DNA from: Kineosporia rhizophila
Lineage (GTDB): Bacteria > Actinomycetota > Actinomycetes > Actinomycetales > Kineosporiaceae
Length of the DNA: 64,000 bases
Assembly (NCBI RefSeq): GCF_021277265.1
Contig: NZ_JAJSOH010000010.1
Location: 62,001 to 126,000, forward strand
Reading direction: 5' to 3'
Position numbers and translations under genes: made by a program. Under the pieces are notes generated by a model. The model saw nothing but the letters and a program-made list of their open reading frames with translations, was not told where the DNA came from and searched no databases. Below are positions 60,025-64,000 of the stretch, one piece after another (within the stretch, counting starts at the first letter, position 1; every line of letters begins with the position of its first letter).

Positions 60025-61205
60025 CGGCGTTCCCGGCGCACCGGCTGCGGCCGCGGCCGCCGGAGGGGGGTGAGCCCGACTGGGTGGCCGAGAGCATCCG
60101 GGCCCGGGGCACGGTCCTGATGCTGTGGCACGAGAGCCTGGGCGAACTGACCGAACTGCGCGGGAACGACCCGGAGTCGCGGGCCCTGCTGCACACCCTG
60201 CAGTTCGGCGCCCGGCCCCCGCGCGCCCGGACCGGCTCACCCACCGGCCTGCTGGTCCGCCTGGGTGAGGCGCTGAGCCGGCAGATCGACCTGATCGTCG
60301 AGTACGGCCGGCTCGACCCGGACGGCGCCGACTTCTACCGCTCGCTGCAGCGCGACCTGGCCGGTCTCGACCGGCACGCGCTCGAGGACCCGGTCGGCCT
60401 GCTGCTGGAACGGGTCTGTGCGCAGGTGCACGAGTTCTACGAGCAGGTGCTCGGAGCCCCGCTCGGCCCGCGGTGGCCGGGGGTCACCTGGCAGGTGGCC
60501 CCCACCCGGCTGCATCCGTACGAGGCGGGCGACGTCGCCCTCGACCCGTACACCGCGGCCGCCTTCGTGGTGCTCGGCGAGCAGGAGGCCTCGATCAGCA
60601 TCTGCGTGCACGAGCAGCATTTCGGGCCCGAGGCCTACCTCTCGCTGCCGGCGATCCTCACCCATGAGGTGTTCGCGCACGTCCCCGCCCGGCCCCGCCA
60701 GAACCACGACCCGAGCGTGTTCACCGAGGGATTCATGGACTGGGCGGCCCTGGTCTTCTTCGAGGCGAGCTGTCAGCACCTGCTGCGCGGGGCCCAGAAC
60801 CTGGTTCTGCAGCACGGCCGGCGGCTCAGCGATCTGCAGAAAGGTCACCCGAAGTTCCAGCGACTCGGTCAGACTGGCGAGGGCGACGTCCTGGTGCCGG
60901 CCCGGCGTACCGGGCACCAGTACGCCGAGGACGTGGTCACCTGGTGGGCGCTGCGCAATCCGGACCTCGACATCGACGGGATCCGGCTGTGCCTGGCCGG
61001 TCTGGCGGCCCGGCTCAACGTGCACGACGGGGGTCTGAGCATGAACGACAAGGACGAGTTCGTCACCGCCCTCTCCCCCCGCCGGCCGGCCATGGAACGG
61101 GCGCTGAAGCAGTACCTCACCGATCCGACCATCGCGCTGGAACCACTGCTGCGGGCCGCCGGAGTCGGCCCGGGCAGCAGTTCTCGCGACAGGGGGAATG
61201 CATGA
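60021..61205 (+). CDS. putative HExxxH zinc metalloprotease of unknown family
   Basis: A 394-residue protein. The motif ILTHEVFAHVPARPRQ (His215, Glu216, His220) is an HExxxH zinc site, and Glu236 in VFTEGFMDWAALVFFE, 20 residues later, is well placed as third ligand. The N-terminal 130 residues are helical (LMLWHESLGELTELRG, PVGLLLERVCAQVHEFYEQVLG); the middle has beta strands (GVTWQVAPTRLHPYE, FVVLGEQEASISICVHEQHFG) typical of gluzincin cores. HExxxH enzymes include M49 and a few other clans, but none fits this length or context. There is no signal peptide, so it acts in the cytosol, perhaps on a partner made by the adjacent genes. GTG start overlapping the previous stop; stop overlaps the next start. 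Confidence 0.72.
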   Translation: MTAFPAHRLRPRPPEGGEPDWVAESIRARGTVLMLWHESLGELTELRGNDPESRALLHTLQFGARPPRARTGSPTGLLVRLGEALSRQIDLIVEYGRLDPDGADFYRSLQRDLAGLDRHALEDPVGLLLERVCAQVHEFYEQVLGAPLGPRWPGVTWQVAPTRLHPYEAGDVALDPYTAAAFVVLGEQEASISICVHEQHFGPEAYLSLPAILTHEVFAHVPARPRQNHDPSVFTEGFMDWAALVFFEASCQHLLRGAQNLVLQHGRRLSDLQKGHPKFQRLGQTGEGDVLVPARRTGHQYAEDVVTWWALRNPDLDIDGIRLCLAGLAARLNVHDGGLSMNDKDEFVTALSPRRPAMERALKQYLTDPTIALEPLLRAAGVGPGSSSRDRGNA

Positions 61206-61756
61206 GACCGACTCAGCACCACAAGGAACTCGGCCTGGTCGGCGGACCGCCGGCCGCCGACGAGCCGGAGGCCGCACCGGCCCGGCGCCCGCGGGGCAGC
61301 CGTCGGGGGCGCCTCGCCGACCCGGGTCTGGAGGTGCACTTCGACCCGCGGCTGGAACTGGCCGAGCAACTGCTCTACCGCAGTGTCTGCGGCGACGGTC
61401 AGCCTCCGGGGCTGCTGCGCCAGGTGCGCAACCTGCTGGAAGACGCGCGGGCCGACCAGGTGCTCGAGGTCCGGGCCGGTGACGGGATCCCGGAGCAGCG
61501 GGCCGGCTCATCCGGCTCAGCGCCCCGGCGGGCCCTGCCCGCCCTGATCGACCTGGACGAGCTGCTGCTCTCGCTCACCCAGGACGAGTCCACCTCCCGG
61601 GCCCGGCGGATCATGGAGGCCCGGCGGCTCCTGCACCGGGTGGACGAGGAGGCCGCCGACAACCGCTGGCCCGGCGAACCCCGGCGGCGCCTGCTGCAGC
61701 AGATCATCAACGCCCTGGCCCAGCCGCACCCGGCCTCAGGGGCGCCCGGCGACTGA
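61202..61756 (+). CDS. helical protein, third gene of an uncharacterised operon
   Basis: A 184-residue soluble protein. Residues 1-50 are Pro/Arg-rich and likely disordered; the rest is helical: PRLELAEQLLYRSVCGDG, GLLRQVRNLLEDARADQVLEV, LIDLDELLLSLTQDESTSRARRIMEARRLLHRVDEE and RRRLLQQIINALAQPHP. No catalytic motif, TM or zinc motif is visible. The ATG overlaps the stop of the metalloprotease gene (ATGA), and its 3' end overlaps the opposite GGDEF gene by 21 bp. It could be a substrate, inhibitor or adaptor of the protease. No family known to me. Confidence 0.68.
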   Translation: MRPTQHHKELGLVGGPPAADEPEAAPARRPRGSRRGRLADPGLEVHFDPRLELAEQLLYRSVCGDGQPPGLLRQVRNLLEDARADQVLEVRAGDGIPEQRAGSSGSAPRRALPALIDLDELLLSLTQDESTSRARRIMEARRLLHRVDEEAADNRWPGEPRRRLLQQIINALAQPHPASGAPGD

Positions 61757-62890
61757 GGCCAGACCCGGCTCCGGAAGCCGGATCTCGCGGCGCCGGCGTT
61801 TCTGGCGGTACATCGCCCGGTCGGCGTCACGCATCAGCGGGCCCAGGCCGGAAGGGGTGTCGGTGTAGGCCAGGCCCACGCTGACGCCCACCCGTACGAC
61901 GACCTCGACGTCGTCCCGGGCACCGTCCTGGTCACCGAGGCGGAACGGCTCGTCCAGCGACTCCTGCACCGCCCGGGCCCACTGGGCCGCGGCGGCGGGC
62001 GAGGGCACCCCGGGCACGACGGCCACGAACTCGTCGCCGCCCATCCGGGCCAGCGCCGCCCCGTCGCCGAGCGCCTGGGCGAACCGGACGGCCGCGCCGG
62101 CCAGCAGCTCGTCGCCCACCGCGTGACCGTGCGAGTCGTTGATCGCCTTGAACCCGTCGAGGTCGAGGAACAGCAGGGCCACCCCGGCCCCGGGCCGTGC
62201 CTGGGCCCCGGCCGCCGACAACTGCGGCTCCAGGCCCCGGCGGCTGAGCAGCCCGGTCAGCGCGTCGTGGGTGGCGGCGTAGTGCAGTTCGGCGTGCCGC
62301 AGTCGCTGTTCCTGGGCCAGGGCGAGGCGGGGGGAGGCCGAGTGGCGGGCGTTGACCCCCCCGCGCACCGCCACCACGCCGCCCACCGCCAGCATCACCA
62401 CGGCCAGGTGGTCGGAGGCGACCGGGGCGATCAGGCTGCCGATCCAGCCCTGGTGCACGGCGAACTGGGTGGCGCCGGCGCCGCCGAACATCAGCGCCAG
62501 GCCGACCAGTGCGGTCCGGGTGGAGGAGTCCCGCTGGGCGGTCTCCATCGCCAGGGCCCCGATCACCACCGGGTAGATGCTCGGCAGCTCGGTGGTGGTC
62601 AGCGCGAACCACACGGCGACGGCGATCAGCACCAGGTTGACCGAGTGCCCGCCGCCTCCGAGCCGGCGTGCCAGCCGGTCCTGCACCGGGGCGGTGTAGA
62701 GGACGAAGCAGGTGCCCCAGGCCAGCAGCACCGTCGGCAGCGACCCGTGGCCCAGGTCCAGCCGCCACAGCACCAGCCAGGTGGCGGCGGTCACGGCGAG
62801 CTCCGCCGCCACCACGAGGGCGGCCGCCGGCAGGCTCCGGGCTGACGCCGGCGCGGGGGCCGGGCGCAGGATCGGCTGGTTGAGCGGCAT
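61736..62890 (-). CDS. membrane GGDEF diguanylate cyclase
   Basis: A 384-residue protein with five or six TM helices in the first 185 residues (for example SVNLVLIAVAVWFALTTTELP and HLAVVMLAVGGVVAVRGG), a short signalling helix (RHAELHYAATHDALTGLLSRRG) and a GGDEF domain (about 205-365). The active-site loop is an intact GGDEF (about 284-288, ARMGGDEFVAVV); the metal Asp is in LDLDGFKAIND. It lacks an obvious RxxD inhibitory site upstream. It should make c-di-GMP in answer to a membrane signal, in contrast with the EAL protein at 24245. ATG start; there is a tail overlap with the three-gene operon. Confidence 0.9.
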   Translation of the reverse strand: MPLNQPILRPAPAPASARSLPAAALVVAAELAVTAATWLVLWRLDLGHGSLPTVLLAWGTCFVLYTAPVQDRLARRLGGGGHSVNLVLIAVAVWFALTTTELPSIYPVVIGALAMETAQRDSSTRTALVGLALMFGGAGATQFAVHQGWIGSLIAPVASDHLAVVMLAVGGVVAVRGGVNARHSASPRLALAQEQRLRHAELHYAATHDALTGLLSRRGLEPQLSAAGAQARPGAGVALLFLDLDGFKAINDSHGHAVGDELLAGAAVRFAQALGDGAALARMGGDEFVAVVPGVPSPAAAAQWARAVQESLDEPFRLGDQDGARDDVEVVVRVGVSVGLAYTDTPSGLGPLMRDADRAMYRQKRRRREIRLPEPGLASVAGRP

Positions 62891-63042
62891 GGGCCTTTCC
62901 AGGGCTGGGTGTTAACTCCTAAGTATCGGCGCAGTCACCCAGCGTCCCGGGCGTAATCACCCAATTGGCCCAACCCAAACGGCCGGAACGGACAGAACTT
63001 GTGGCCCGTGTCACTGATCGTGGGGTGGACGTACCGGGCGGC

Positions 63043-64000
63043 CTACATCAGGGCCGCGGTCAGCCGGCACACGTTGTCCAGGTACCGCCGGCGCCACGGC
63101 TCGCGCAGCCACTCCTCCAGAGTCAGCTCGCGCGAGACCGAGCGGTAGAGCTCGTCGTTGGCCTGCAGGCGCTTGACCAGGTCACCGCCGTAGCCCAGCA
63201 GCATCACCTCGTAGGTGAGCGCGAACGAGCGGAAGTCCATGTTGGACGAGCCGATCACCGCCACCTCGTCGTCCACCGTCAGGTACTTGGCGTGCAGCAC
63301 GGCCGGCGCCGGGTAGAGGTGGATGTGCACCCCGGCCTCCAGCAGCGCCCGGTAGTAGGAGCGCTGGGCGTGCCCGACCAGGAACTGGTCGGCCTGCTCA
63401 CCCACGAACAGCTCCACCCGCACCCCGCGGTAGGCGGCGGTGGTGATGGCCGCCAGCAGCGACTCGTCGGGCACGAAGTACGGGCTGGTGATCGCCACCC
63501 GCTCGGCCGCCAGGTGGATCAGGCTGACGAACAGCCGCAGGTTGGGCTCGGTCGGGAAACCCGGGCCGGAGGGCACGATCTGCATCGCGCTCTCGGCGTT
63601 CTCCTCCCCGAGCAGCACCGGGCGCCGGGGTTCGACGATGTGGCCGGTCTCGATGTACCAGTCGGTGGCGAACACCGCCTCGACCGCCAGCACCACGTCG
63701 CCGCGCACCTCCAGCGACAGGTCGCGCCAGGCCCGGCCGATCTGGCGGTTGTGGTCGCTGCCGTAGTGCGGGGCGATCAGGTTGTGCGAGCCGACGAACG
63801 CCACCTCACCGTCGACGACCAGCAGCTTGCGGTGATTGCGCAGGTCCGGGCGGCGCCAGCGGCGCTGCAGCGGGTTGATCGGCATCATCAGGTGCCAGTC
63901 GATCCCGGCGGCGGTCAGCCGCTGCCGGAACTCCTTCCAGTGCGGGTACCTTCGCGAACCGAGGTGGTCCAGCAGCAGGCGCACCGGTACACCCCGCCCG
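63043..64000 (-). CDS. cardiolipin synthase/phospholipase D-family protein (5' end beyond window)
   Basis: The last 318 residues of a PLD-superfamily enzyme; the reading frame continues past position 64000 with no start in sight. Both HKD motifs are visible: RNHRKLLVVDGEVAFVGSHN and LHAKYLTVDDEVAVIGSSNMD, each H-x-K-x4-D. The spacing and SPYFVPDESLLAAITTAAYRGVRVELFVG fit cardiolipin synthase A/B-type enzymes, which join two phosphatidylglycerols (or CDP-diacylglycerol in other classes) in the membrane. The usual N-terminal TM helices would lie outside the window. The C-terminus has the family ending LTLEEWLREPWRRRYLDNVCRL. Confidence 0.9.
   Translation of the reverse strand, partial: GRGVPVRLLLDHLGSRRYPHWKEFRQRLTAAGIDWHLMMPINPLQRRWRRPDLRNHRKLLVVDGEVAFVGSHNLIAPHYGSDHNRQIGRAWRDLSLEVRGDVVLAVEAVFATDWYIETGHIVEPRRPVLLGEENAESAMQIVPSGPGFPTEPNLRLFVSLIHLAAERVAITSPYFVPDESLLAAITTAAYRGVRVELFVGEQADQFLVGHAQRSYYRALLEAGVHIHLYPAPAVLHAKYLTVDDEVAVIGSSNMDFRSFALTYEVMLLGYGGDLVKRLQANDELYRSVSRELTLEEWLREPWRRRYLDNVCRLTAALM

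Overview
This 64 kb window is ordinary chromosome from a high-GC, Gram-positive actinomycete. The evidence is very high third-position GC, frequent GTG and TTG starts, genes that overlap by 4 bp (ATGA or GTGA), lipoboxes, mycofactocin-associated oxidoreductases, and a paired XRE/DUF5753 plus DUF397 locus. The gene mix would suit a soil, possibly motile or sporangiate genus such as the Kineosporiales, but that placement is inference. I saw no rRNA, tRNA, CRISPR array, insertion sequence or phage.

Region by region. 1-12.9 kb: the end of a WYL regulator, an acyltransferase 3 membrane enzyme, two small lipoproteins, a 1285-residue GAF-PAS hybrid histidine kinase with two receivers, a membrane M48 metalloprotease, two SAM methyltransferases, a luciferase-like monooxygenase, and a MetV-MetF-like folate reductase coupled to one of the methyltransferases. 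13-19.4 kb: a YkcA/B-like GT39 mannosyltransferase, then the first copy of a duplicated module (a two-TM protein divergent from a polyprenyl-phosphate sugar transferase) and an FHA-HTH protein. 19.9-30 kb: a giant single-TM protein with pentapeptide repeats and a small TM/coiled-coil partner, a GGDEF-EAL protein with degenerate GGDEF, a PLP dehydratase, VOC proteins, and a ROK regulator divergent from an MFS exporter.

30-40.3 kb: a GH15 glucoamylase/trehalase-like enzyme, then the second copy of the two-TM/sugar-transferase module, which here leads an exopolysaccharide operon (WcaI-like glycosyltransferase, WcaF-like acetyltransferase), then a VOC protein, an MFS transporter and a mycofactocin-coupled SDR. 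40.4-49.4 kb: dhaK-dhaL-dhaM, with DhaM fused to HPr and Enzyme I so that one polypeptide carries phosphate from PEP to dihydroxyacetone kinase; the pitA / small membrane protein / DUF3349 phosphate-uptake cluster; an Orn/Lys/Arg-type decarboxylase; an MBL hydrolase; and a group II truncated haemoglobin behind an 18-bp perfect palindrome.

49.4-64 kb: a DinB-like protein, a four-TM protein, an MFS transporter, two RibD-C/DHFR-like reductases flanking a GMC oxidoreductase, a locus of two proteins sharing a C-x2-C-x5-C motif opposite the XRE/DUF397 pair, a structured non-coding segment, and a YjbR protein. Next comes a tightly coupled three-gene operon (59632-61756) encoding a small protein, a putative HExxxH metalloprotease and a helical protein, none of which I can assign to a known system. 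The window closes with a GGDEF diguanylate cyclase and a truncated cardiolipin synthase/PLD gene. The three-gene operon and the duplicated two-TM/sugar-transferase module are the best candidates for undescribed biology.
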